From NCBI GenBank assembly GCA_964477735.1, contig CAYZFD010000037.1, positions 1 through 14,210 on the forward strand: a DNA stretch of 14,210 nucleotides, read 5' to 3'. Every line of letters begins with the position of its first letter. The first letter of the stretch is position 1. This stretch comes from CAYZFD01 sp964477735 (GTDB lineage Bacteria > Bacteroidota > Bacteroidia > Flavobacteriales > Flavobacteriaceae). The notes under the pieces were generated by a model that ran no database searches, was not told the origin of the DNA, and saw nothing but the letters and a program-made list of their open reading frames with translations. The position numbers and the translations under genes are program-made. Below, piece after piece: positions 1 through 6,118 of this stretch.

Positions 1-303
1 TTAAACGCCAATCCTTCAACCGATTGGGGTTCTGTAACTTTTGGCCAGCAAACGGCTACTGTTCAAGATTTCAAAGACATAGCTTTAAAACTGTATCCTA
101 ACCCAGCATCAGATTATGTTCGTGTTTCCTCTACACAAAACATAGAGGCCATTCATGTTTTTGATCTATTAGGGAAGCGTGTCTTAACAGCAGCTCCCAA
201 CAAGGCAAACTTTGAATTGAACATTGCTCACCTCACTCAGGGTGTTTACATTGTAAAATTAAATGCAGGAGGCCAACAGCTAACAGCTAAACTTCTGAAG
301 TAA
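1..303 (+). CDS. C-terminal end of a T9SS-secreted protein (5' truncated)
   Basis: The window opens inside a reading frame of 100 codons that ends at TAA 301-303. The last 75 or so residues form a T9SS type-A sorting domain: a 'LYPNPASD' start, a beta-rich stretch with 'VFDLLGKRV', then 'LTQGVYIVKL' and a short basic end 'KLLK'. In this family the domain directs a protein carrying a Sec signal through the outer membrane, where it is cleaved and the cargo is released or anchored. The catalytic or binding part lies outside the window, so the cargo function cannot be told; the next gene being a secreted GH16 glucanase makes another polysaccharide-related protein plausible but unproven. A strong terminator follows 20 bases after the stop. 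Confidence 0.85.
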   Translation, partial: LNANPSTDWGSVTFGQQTATVQDFKDIALKLYPNPASDYVRVSSTQNIEAIHVFDLLGKRVLTAAPNKANFELNIAHLTQGVYIVKLNAGGQQLTAKLLK

Positions 304-323
304 ACTTTATTAATACATTTCAT

Positions 324-350
324 AAAAACCCCGCCTAGGTGGGGTTTTTT
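324..350 (+). terminator. Rho-independent terminator
   Basis: A stem of AAAAACCCC paired with GGGGTTTTT closes a loop of about eight bases (GCCTAGGT) and runs straight into a T tract. It ends the transcript of the upstream T9SS protein. It lies only 11 bases before the ATG of the GH16 gene. Confidence 0.9.
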
Positions 351-361
351 ATTTTCAAATT

Positions 362-1441
362 ATGAAATTAAGCACCACACTCTTTATAGGAATCTTACAC
401 TTAGGGCTTTATTGCTCATCACAAACTACACAAAATTATCAATTGGTTTGGAGCGATGAATTTGCAGTTGATGGCCCTTTAGACACTTCAAAATGGCATC
501 ACCAAGTTGTGCCTATTGTTAACGGTACTGATTGGGCCAACAATGAAGCCCAACATTATACGGCACGTCAAGACAATTCTTATGTAAGCAATGGCACGCT
601 AAAGATTGTGGCCAAAAAAGAAAATTACACCTATAACGGTAGCAAAAAAGCTTATACATCAGCAAGGTTAAACACAAAATTTGCATTTAAATATGGTCGT
701 GTCGATGTTCGTGCGAAACTTCCTCTAGAAGCAGGAACTTGGCCTGCCATTTGGACACTCGGCGCCAATATTAATGAAACAGGAAACTATTTTGGGAGTG
801 CCTATGGAAGCGTGGGTTGGCCCGATTGTGGAGAAATCGACATCATGGAGCAGCGTGGCGCTGACAAAAACAATACCATTGCACATTTTCATTGGCGAAA
901 TGCAAACAATCAATATCAAAATGAAGGCGGACAACTGTATGTCCCCACTTCAACTACGGCCTTTCATGTGTATTCTTTGATATGGACCGAAGTTTCCTTA
1001 AAAGTTATGGTGGACGATAATTTGGTTTATGAACTTCAAAACAACACCAACAACCCCTATGACAACGAGCACTACATTTTGTTAAACGTGGCGATGGGTG
1101 GAAATTTAGGAGGCGCCATTCCTTCAAATTTTAGCCAAGCACAGATGGAGATAGATTATGTTAGGGTTTATCAAAATCAGGCACTCGATCGAAATAAAAT
1201 CCCCGATGTTCATGAGTTAAAAATATACCCACAACCTGCACAACACTTTGTGACGGTAGAAAGTGAAGAATGGCTTGATCGAGCAGAAATATTTGATCTA
1301 AGCGGGAGACTACTTTTGAGAAAAAACTTAAGCCTTCAAAAAAAACAAACCCTACATTGGGACTTAGAAAAAGGGATTTACCTTATATGTATAACAAAAA
1401 AGAATGGCCAACTGTTCACCCAAAAATTGATGGTAGAATGA
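362..1441 (+). CDS. Secreted GH16 family beta-glucanase (laminarinase-like) with T9SS tail
   Basis: Glycoside hydrolase family 16 enzyme of 359 residues, expected to cut internal beta-1,3 (or mixed 1,3/1,4) glucan bonds outside the cell. Residues 1-20 are a hydrophobic signal peptide; the 'LYCSS' stretch is a poor lipobox, so ordinary Sec cleavage is more likely. The GH16 domain spans about residues 25-271. The family active-site motif EIDIME is intact at 158-163, with E158 as predicted nucleophile, D160 as the helper and E163 as acid/base; the 'RLNTKFAFKYGRVDVRAKLP' strand and 'TWPAIWTLG' support the family. Residues about 285-359 are a T9SS type-A sorting domain ('IYPQPAQ', 'EIFDLSGRL', 'LEKGIYLICI'). 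The ATG at 362 starts the signal peptide directly. Exact substrate (laminarin, lichenan or another beta-glucan) is inferred from resemblance only. The gene converges on the methyltransferase at 1485-2102, 43 bases away, with no clear terminator between. Confidence 0.93.
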   Translation: MKLSTTLFIGILHLGLYCSSQTTQNYQLVWSDEFAVDGPLDTSKWHHQVVPIVNGTDWANNEAQHYTARQDNSYVSNGTLKIVAKKENYTYNGSKKAYTSARLNTKFAFKYGRVDVRAKLPLEAGTWPAIWTLGANINETGNYFGSAYGSVGWPDCGEIDIMEQRGADKNNTIAHFHWRNANNQYQNEGGQLYVPTSTTAFHVYSLIWTEVSLKVMVDDNLVYELQNNTNNPYDNEHYILLNVAMGGNLGGAIPSNFSQAQMEIDYVRVYQNQALDRNKIPDVHELKIYPQPAQHFVTVESEEWLDRAEIFDLSGRLLLRKNLSLQKKQTLHWDLEKGIYLICITKKNGQLFTQKLMVE

Positions 1442-1484
1442 AAGATGTGCTTTTTTCGATACAAAAGGTTTCTCTTAAATCGTG

Positions 1485-2102
1485 TTATTGGATTGAAAAA
1501 CAAGAAAATATAAAATTTTGAACAGTTCCCATTGGGGTCAAATGATCTTTATAAACCGTTTGCATTGTTGTGTAGTTTTCTTTTTCAAAAAGGGCACTGA
1601 GTTTTTGAGTATCATATTGTTGAATATCCAAGCCACTACATTTTTGAGGTCCCTGTTCAGAGAAAGTCCCCACAATCAAATGCTTGGGCTGGGCCAATCG
1701 CAATACTTTTAGATATTGATTCACTGCAGAAGTTTTGGTTTGAAAGTGAAAAGCCGCGCGGTCGTGCCAAAGGTCATAGTTTTTTTTGGGTTTAAAGCTC
1801 AGGACATCTTCTACCACCCAATGAACCTTGTCGGACTTAGCTCCTAACCTTTTTTGAGCTCTTTTGATGGCGGCCTCCGAAATATCGAGCACTGTAATAT
1901 TTTGGTATCCTTCGGCCAATAAAAAATCAACCAAAAGGCCATCGCCTCCTCCCACATCGATTATGGCAGCAGATTTGGGCATTTCAAGTTGCTGAATTAA
2001 ACTTAAGGAAGGTTCAGGAACCTCTTGTGTCCAGCTCACTTCATGAGGTTGTTTGTTTTGGTAAATGTTTTCCCAATAACTTTTTGTTTCCGTTTTTAGC
2101 AT
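1485..2102 (-). CDS. Class I SAM-dependent methyltransferase
   Basis: Rossmann-fold methyltransferase of 205 residues. The SAM-binding glycine motif I is VGGGDG (residues 50-55), motif II ends in 'LDIS' (acidic D73), a further acidic loop is 'VEDV' (D99), and a 'LWHDRAAFHF' stretch (residues 111-120) marks a distinct methyltransferase subgroup. The frame stays open upstream to an ATG at 2172-2174, but the 24 extra residues look unlike any domain and would cover the Crp/Fnr-like operator and sqr promoter; the ATG at 2100-2102, giving 'MLKTETKSYWENIYQ', matches how such proteins usually begin. It is transcribed divergently from sqr with an 88-base spacer, so co-regulation is plausible. The substrate is unknown; methylation of a sulfur compound is only a guess from the neighbour. 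A TAAATTTTG stretch at 2113-2121 (minus strand) resembles a -7 element with one extra T. Confidence 0.85.
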   Translation of the reverse strand: MLKTETKSYWENIYQNKQPHEVSWTQEVPEPSLSLIQQLEMPKSAAIIDVGGGDGLLVDFLLAEGYQNITVLDISEAAIKRAQKRLGAKSDKVHWVVEDVLSFKPKKNYDLWHDRAAFHFQTKTSAVNQYLKVLRLAQPKHLIVGTFSEQGPQKCSGLDIQQYDTQKLSALFEKENYTTMQTVYKDHLTPMGTVQNFIFSCFSIQ

Positions 2103-2124
2103 ACTTTCTGCGCAAAATTTATTA

Positions 2125-2142
2125 ATGTGACCCAAGTTACAT
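2125..2142. promoter_or_regulatory. Crp/Fnr-like operator between methyltransferase and sqr
   Basis: ATGTGAC-CCAA-GTTACAT is an inverted repeat matching in 6 of 7 positions per arm. It fits the TGTGA-N6-TCACA pattern of the Crp/Fnr superfamily with one change (TTACA in the right arm). Its centre (2133.5) is about 41 bases before the start point expected from the TAACTTTA element at 2162. No regulator gene is in the window, so the binding protein is unknown. Confidence 0.55.
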
Positions 2143-2161
2143 AATGTCGTTAAAATTGTTT

Positions 2162-2169
2162 TAACTTTA
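2162..2169 (+). promoter_or_regulatory. Candidate -7 element of sqr
   Basis: TAACTTTA differs from the Bacteroidetes -7 consensus TAnnTTTG only in its last base and begins 29 bases before the sqr ATG. No TTTG lies about 20 bases upstream; the Crp/Fnr-like site occupies that zone instead, as expected for an activator-dependent promoter. Confidence 0.4.
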
Positions 2170-2190
2170 ATCAATCAAAATTTTCCAGAC

Positions 2191-3435
2191 ATGAAAAATC
2201 AATACAAATTCCTTGTTATTGGGGGAGGAACAGCTGGCATTATGGTGGCTGCACAGCTCATTAAAAAGGGGGAGTCATCGATTGCCATTATTGATCCAGC
2301 AGATACTCACTATTATCAGCCTGCATGGACCTTGGTGGGGGCAGGTGCTTATGACTACAAAAAAACAGCCAAGCCTATGGGGTCGGTTATTCCCCACAAA
2401 GCTGATTGGATTCAGGATGCTGTGAAGCGACTCGATCCAGAAAATAATCTTTTAGAAACTCAAAACAGCGGTAGTATTGGCTATGAATATCTTGTGGTTT
2501 GTCCAGGATTGGTCTATGACCTTTCTCTTGTTGAAGGTCTAGAAGAAAGCCTGGGCAAGGGCGTTGTGTGTAGCAATTACACCAACCCAAATCACACCTG
2601 GGAGGTGATCAAAAACTTTAAAGGAGGCACGGCATTGTTTACACAACCCACAACGCCTATTAAATGTGGAGGAGCACCACAAAAAATCATGTATTTGGCC
2701 GAAAGTTATTTTAAGAAATCTAAAGTTCGGAAAAAAACGAATGTTGTTTTTGCCACCAATGGAGGAGTTATTTTTGGAGTGAAAGAAATCGCCAAAACTT
2801 TGATGGAGGTTGTAGATCGAAAATCCATCAATGTTCGATATGGACATCAATTAAAAAAGATCGATGCCAAGAACAAAATCGTTTGGTATGCTTTAGCAGA
2901 CAATCATAAAGAACACAATCACAAAGACCTTCCATTAGAAAAAGACGGCGATTTGGTGGGGATTCATTTCGACATGCTACACACAGCACCACCTTCTGTG
3001 GCACCAAAGTTTATCCAAGAGTCTAATCTTTGCAATGATGCCAAATGGATGGATGTTGATCATCACACACTTCAAAGCAATAAATATTCAAACATTTTTG
3101 GGCTAGGAGATGTGGCTGCCCTGCCAACAGCCAAAACAGGAGCAGCCATTCGCAAACAAGTGCCTGTAGTGGTTGAAAATTTACTGCGGTTGTCAAAAGC
3201 CAATTCACTTAGCGAAAAGACATACAATGGATATTCTTCTTGCCCTTTGGTAACAGACTACGGAAAAATGGTTTTAGCAGAATTTGATTATCAAAGCAAC
3301 TTCACACCCGATCCAAAACTTAAGCAAATGCTTATTCAAGACAGTTCAAAAGAACACTGGCGCCTTTGGATGCTCAAAAAATATATGTTACCCTATTTAT
3401 ATTGGAATAAAATGATGAAAGGGGAAGATGTTTAA
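2191..3435 (+). CDS. sqr: Sulfide:quinone oxidoreductase, type II (mitochondrial-like)
   Basis: Flavoprotein of 414 residues that oxidises hydrogen sulfide and passes the electrons to the quinone pool at the inner face of the cytoplasmic membrane. The N-terminal FAD-binding motif is 'VIGGGTAGIM' (residues 9-18), and a second FAD contact is 'GLGDVAALPTAKT' (304-316, with D307). Both redox cysteines expected from human SQOR are present in matching contexts: C159 in 'IKCGGAPQKIMYLAE' and C351 in 'GYSSCPLVTDY'. The C-terminus ('LPYLYWNKMMKG') also follows the SQOR pattern, where it forms the membrane-contacting end. These features separate it from the NADH dehydrogenase and flavocytochrome c relatives. 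There is no signal peptide, as usual for this type. A strong terminator follows at once, so it is probably a single-gene unit. No persulfide dioxygenase or rhodanese is nearby, so the fate of the oxidised sulfur is not shown here. Confidence 0.93.
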   Translation: MKNQYKFLVIGGGTAGIMVAAQLIKKGESSIAIIDPADTHYYQPAWTLVGAGAYDYKKTAKPMGSVIPHKADWIQDAVKRLDPENNLLETQNSGSIGYEYLVVCPGLVYDLSLVEGLEESLGKGVVCSNYTNPNHTWEVIKNFKGGTALFTQPTTPIKCGGAPQKIMYLAESYFKKSKVRKKTNVVFATNGGVIFGVKEIAKTLMEVVDRKSINVRYGHQLKKIDAKNKIVWYALADNHKEHNHKDLPLEKDGDLVGIHFDMLHTAPPSVAPKFIQESNLCNDAKWMDVDHHTLQSNKYSNIFGLGDVAALPTAKTGAAIRKQVPVVVENLLRLSKANSLSEKTYNGYSSCPLVTDYGKMVLAEFDYQSNFTPDPKLKQMLIQDSSKEHWRLWMLKKYMLPYLYWNKMMKGEDV

Positions 3436-3440
3436 ATTTA

Positions 3441-3468
3441 AAGAGGGGTTAACAAACCCCTTTTTTTT
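3441..3468 (+). terminator. Rho-independent terminator of sqr
   Basis: GGGGTT (3445-3450) pairs with AACCCC (3455-3460) around the four-base loop AACA. The outer AAGA pairs partly with the following run of eight T residues. Confidence 0.9.
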
Positions 3469-3530
3469 AGTGAATTGAAAACAGTTGAATGGCTCACAAA
3501 AAAATGATTATCTTGAACAAAATATTGAAC

Positions 3531-4781
3531 ATGAAATTTAGAATGATAAGTTTGTTTTTGGTAGCACAACTTTTCTTTTCATGTGGCACTCCAAGCCACT
3601 CCGAAAAAACCACCGAAGGCATGTCGGTAGCCCGCCTATCTAGAATAGACTCAGTCCTACACAAAGCCATTTCTTCAAATGAAATCCCAGGAGCTGTAGC
3701 CCTTGTGATGCGACATGGAAAAGTAGTTTATAGAAAATCATTTGGTGTGGCAAACCCCAACAACCAAAGGGCTTATGAAAGCGATGACATTTTTAGAATA
3801 GCCTCGATGTCAAAAGCCATCACCTCTTTGGCCGTTTTACTGCTTTGGGAAGAGGGTAAGTTTTTTCTTGACGATCCCATTTCGAAATACATTCCCGAAT
3901 TTTCAGAAACAAAAATCCTAGAAAGTTTCAACGAAGCCGACAGTTCTTACACCACTGTTCCTCCGAAAAATAAAATCACCATTCGGCATTTACTCACCCA
4001 CACATCGGGACTGGGTTATGGTGAAATAGACGGAAAACCAGCCATGCGTAGCATTTATTGGAAAGCTGGTCTTAGAGATATTTTTGCCCCTCCACAAGAC
4101 ATGAAATCCATGGCGATTGCCATTGCACAACAACCCCTCCACCACGAGCCAGGCGCTCAATTCACTTACAGCCTTGGGTTAGATGTTCTAGGCTATTTTG
4201 TTGAAAAGATGTCGGGAATGTCTTATGATGTTTTTTTGAAGAAAAGAATTTTTGATCCTCTGGGGATGCAGGACACCTATTTTACGATTCCCAAAGAAAA
4301 ACAACACCGACTGGTTCCTGTGCAAACCAAAAATGAAAAAGGTTGGGAAGTTTATCAATCACAAATTTATGATGTTGAATATCCAAATAAACAGAAAGTT
4401 TTTTTCTCGGGAGGTGCAGGTTTGTCTAGCACCGTTGATGACTATGCGAAATTTCTGAATCTTTTTGCTCACCAAGGTCGTGCAAACGGCCATCAACTCA
4501 TTGGTAAAAAAACTTGTGAACTTGTTTTTGAAAACCAACTGCCTTCCAGCAATTCGTGGCAACACGGGCTGGCCTTCGGAGTGTTGTCTAAAGCAGATTT
4601 AAAAACCGGACTTGGAGGAAGTGAGGGTACCTTAACTTGGGGCGGATATTTTAACACCAGCTATTTTGTAGATCCCATTGAGAAAGTCGTTGGCGTTATT
4701 TACAAACAAACCTATAATATTGGCTCTGACAGCACCTCACAACGTTTTAGAGAACTTGTTTTTCAGGCCATTGTTGAGTAA
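3531..4781 (+). CDS. Serine hydrolase lipoprotein, beta-lactamase (class C-like) fold
   Basis: Protein of 416 residues of the beta-lactamase/penicillin-binding-like serine hydrolase family (Pfam Beta-lactamase, PF00144). Hydrophobic residues 5-17 end in 'LFFSC', a Bacteroidetes-style lipobox, so the mature protein probably starts at C18 and is lipid-anchored. The catalytic SxxK motif is 'SMSK' (S92 nucleophile, K95), 'YSL' at 213-215 fits the YxN/YxS position, and 'WGGYFNTSYFVDP' (from W370) is the usual third conserved block; 'RHLLTHTSGLGYG' is another family hallmark. Members include esterases, peptidases and D-aminopeptidases; the substrate here cannot be told, and true beta-lactam resistance is unlikely. 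An in-frame ATG at 3489 would add 14 polar residues before the signal peptide, so 3531 is preferred; TTG (3485) and TTATCTTG (3508) with a 20-base gap form a weak promoter correctly placed for that start. Confidence 0.88.
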   Translation: MKFRMISLFLVAQLFFSCGTPSHSEKTTEGMSVARLSRIDSVLHKAISSNEIPGAVALVMRHGKVVYRKSFGVANPNNQRAYESDDIFRIASMSKAITSLAVLLLWEEGKFFLDDPISKYIPEFSETKILESFNEADSSYTTVPPKNKITIRHLLTHTSGLGYGEIDGKPAMRSIYWKAGLRDIFAPPQDMKSMAIAIAQQPLHHEPGAQFTYSLGLDVLGYFVEKMSGMSYDVFLKKRIFDPLGMQDTYFTIPKEKQHRLVPVQTKNEKGWEVYQSQIYDVEYPNKQKVFFSGGAGLSSTVDDYAKFLNLFAHQGRANGHQLIGKKTCELVFENQLPSSNSWQHGLAFGVLSKADLKTGLGGSEGTLTWGGYFNTSYFVDPIEKVVGVIYKQTYNIGSDSTSQRFRELVFQAIVE

Positions 4782-4813
4782 TTCATGAACCATATTTAGC
4801 CTTCTCGCGCTGG

Positions 4814-4845
4814 TTTGGGCCATACTGATTATAGGCCTACCTTTG
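4814..4845 (+). promoter_or_regulatory. Bacteroidetes promoter (TTTG-N20-TACCTTTG)
   Basis: TTTG at 4814-4817 and TACCTTTG at 4838-4845 are separated by 20 bases, an exact match to the phylum consensus for the -33 and -7 elements. Transcription would begin near 4850, about 12 bases before the ATG at 4862, giving a very short leader. Confidence 0.75.
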
Positions 4846-4861
4846 TCATTAATTTTTGATC

Positions 4862-5473
4862 ATGAAAGCATTTTGGGACATGCGCTATGGGCAGGAAGAA
4901 TATGCCTATGGGACCAAGCCAAATCAATATTTTAAAAGAATTTTAGACACTTTAGAGCCTGGAAAGATTCTCATGGCTGCCGAAGGAGAGGGGAGAAATG
5001 CAGTTTATGCCGCAACCCAGGGTTGGGAGGTTGTCGCTTATGATTGGAGTGAAAATGCACTTCACAAAGCCAGGAAACTTGCTAAGGAAAAAGGTGTAGA
5101 AATTGATTATCATTTGGCTTCTTTAAACGAACTTGATTTTCAGTCAAATTCTTTTGACGCCATAGGGTTGATTTATGTGCATTTCCCCGAACAAGTTCGG
5201 CAAATGAATCATCGTAAAATAAATGGGTGGCTAAAACCATTGGGTCATGTCATTTTTGAGGCTTTTAGCAAAAATCATTTAGCATTTTCAAAAGAAAATC
5301 CTGCAGTGGGTGGTCCTAAGGAATTGTCGCAACTCTATGATTTTTCGATTGCTAAAGATTTTACTTCAAACAACATTCTAGAGCTGGTTGAGGAAGAAAT
5401 TCATCTGAGTGAAGGACGCTATCATCAAGGACGTGCAAAAGTGATTCGATTTCATGCAACAAAACAGCAATAA
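4862..5473 (+). CDS. Class I SAM-dependent methyltransferase, TehB-like
   Basis: Methyltransferase of 203 residues. It begins 'MKAFWDMRYGQEEYAYG', a start typical of a widespread group often labelled tellurite-resistance TehB-like. The SAM-binding loop is 'AEGEGRN' (40-46), in which the usual first glycine is replaced by alanine-glutamate, also typical of that group. The second acidic position is D61 in 'AYDWS', and 'FDAIGLIYVHFP' forms the strand-4 region. The true substrate of this group is poorly known, so tellurite or thiol methylation should not be assumed. An upstream in-frame TTG at 4856 could give two more residues, but the ATG at 4862 is the natural start and sits at the right distance from a perfect promoter. 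It is not homologous enough to the 1485-2102 methyltransferase to call a recent duplication. Confidence 0.85.
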   Translation: MKAFWDMRYGQEEYAYGTKPNQYFKRILDTLEPGKILMAAEGEGRNAVYAATQGWEVVAYDWSENALHKARKLAKEKGVEIDYHLASLNELDFQSNSFDAIGLIYVHFPEQVRQMNHRKINGWLKPLGHVIFEAFSKNHLAFSKENPAVGGPKELSQLYDFSIAKDFTSNNILELVEEEIHLSEGRYHQGRAKVIRFHATKQQ

Positions 5474-5480
5474 ATTGTTT

Positions 5481-5499
5481 AAGTTTAACTAAAGTTTAA
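5481..5499 (+). repeat. Pair of AAGTTTAA direct repeats, 11 bases apart
   Basis: AAGTTTAA occurs at 5481-5488 and again at 5492-5499, one helical turn apart, 15 bases before the ATG of the small membrane protein at 5514. It could be a tandem half-site for a regulator; in AT-rich DNA chance is a real alternative. Confidence 0.3.
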
Positions 5500-5513
5500 A
5501 ATAATTTTAGACA

Positions 5514-5999
5514 ATGAACACCAACAATAAAATCTTATTGACCATCATTTTGGCCATTCTATTTGCATGGTCGGGGTCTGCACTATTGACCATGATATTT
5601 ATTGACAATTGGGCAGATAGAGGAACTTTTGGGGATTTGTTTGGAGGAATTAACTCCTTGTTTTCGGGCTTGGCTTTAGCAGGGTTGGTTTACTCAATTT
5701 TTCGTAGTAGGGAACAAATTCATGTTCAACGTGAAGAAATAGAAATTAACAGAAAGGAGTTGATTAAAAGTAGGAAAACACAAGAAAAATCAGAAAAGGC
5801 TCTAGAAGAGCAGGTGGCTCAAATGAAGATTTCCACAAAGATTAATGGTCTAAAAACGCTAATCGATTATTATTCAAGTGTGATTGCAAATCCCGAAACC
5901 CCAAAAGAAAACAAGGACAATGCAATTCTAAAAAGAAAAGCCCTAATTATTGAAATTGATCAATTGATCAACAGAATTGTAGAAGAGGATGTTGAATAA
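5514..5999 (+). CDS. Small membrane protein with two TM helices and a coiled coil (AbiC-like N-terminal module?)
   Basis: Protein of 161 residues without a confident family. Two hydrophobic segments lie at about 7-30 and 44-63, joined by a short loop 'DNWADRGTFGDLFGG'. From about residue 64 to 108 the sequence is charged and heptad-like ('REQIHVQREEIEINRKELI'), predicting a coiled coil, followed by a second helical part to the end. The loop plus second helix ('RGTFGDLFGGINSLFSGLALAGLVYSIF') resembles, from memory, the N-terminal module of membrane proteins that include putative phage abortive-infection proteins (Pfam putAbiC), in which a helical cytosolic domain follows. Here that domain is short. 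Function is therefore unknown; a defence role is only a hypothesis. It lies 40 bases after the TehB-like gene without a terminator between, so read-through from the promoter at 4814 is possible. Confidence 0.7.
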   Translation: MNTNNKILLTIILAILFAWSGSALLTMIFIDNWADRGTFGDLFGGINSLFSGLALAGLVYSIFRSREQIHVQREEIEINRKELIKSRKTQEKSEKALEEQVAQMKISTKINGLKTLIDYYSSVIANPETPKENKDNAILKRKALIIEIDQLINRIVEEDVE

Positions 6000-6026
6000 A
6001 TTGTTTTCCTTTTTTTAAATCAAATT

Positions 6027-6043
6027 TTGTTGAAAATCGACAA
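6027..6043. promoter_or_regulatory. Imperfect palindrome upstream of manA promoter
   Basis: TTGTTGA-AAA-TCGACAA forms a seven-pair inverted repeat with one G-T pair. No T run follows, so it is not a terminator. Its centre is about 35 bases before the start point expected from the -7 element at 6058, a position suited to an operator. No binding protein is known. Confidence 0.3.
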
Positions 6044-6057
6044 TTGCAAAAAGCCAG

Positions 6058-6065
6058 TATATTTG
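6058..6065 (+). promoter_or_regulatory. Candidate -7 element of manA
   Basis: TATATTTG matches TAnnTTTG exactly. The nearest upstream TTG (6030-6032) is 25 bases away, somewhat beyond the usual gap. Transcription from here would leave a leader of about 45 bases before the manA ATG at 6119; a GGAGGTGA at 6083-6090 in that leader is too far from the start to act as a ribosome site. Confidence 0.4.
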
Positions 6066-6118
6066 AATTATCAACCTAAAGTGGAGGTGATTTTCTTAAT
6101 TTAAGGATTCCTTTTTTC

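Noticed and set aside
2103..2174. N-terminal extension of the minus-strand methyltransferase to the ATG at 2172-2174
   Set aside because: The 24 extra residues match no domain and would overlap the Crp/Fnr-like operator and the sqr promoter; the ATG at 2100-2102 gives a typical family N-terminus.
2539..2850. 103-codon open frame on the minus strand
   Set aside because: It is antisense to the sqr region that encodes the conserved catalytic cysteine segment; a shadow frame.
3531..4781. Antibiotic-resistance beta-lactamase
   Set aside because: The protein has the fold and SxxK motif, but it is a lipoprotein of the broad serine hydrolase family; nothing points to beta-lactam hydrolysis.
6083..6090. 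GGAGGTGA as a Shine-Dalgarno site
   Set aside because: It is about 29 bases before the manA ATG with no nearer start codon, and Bacteroidetes rarely use such sites.
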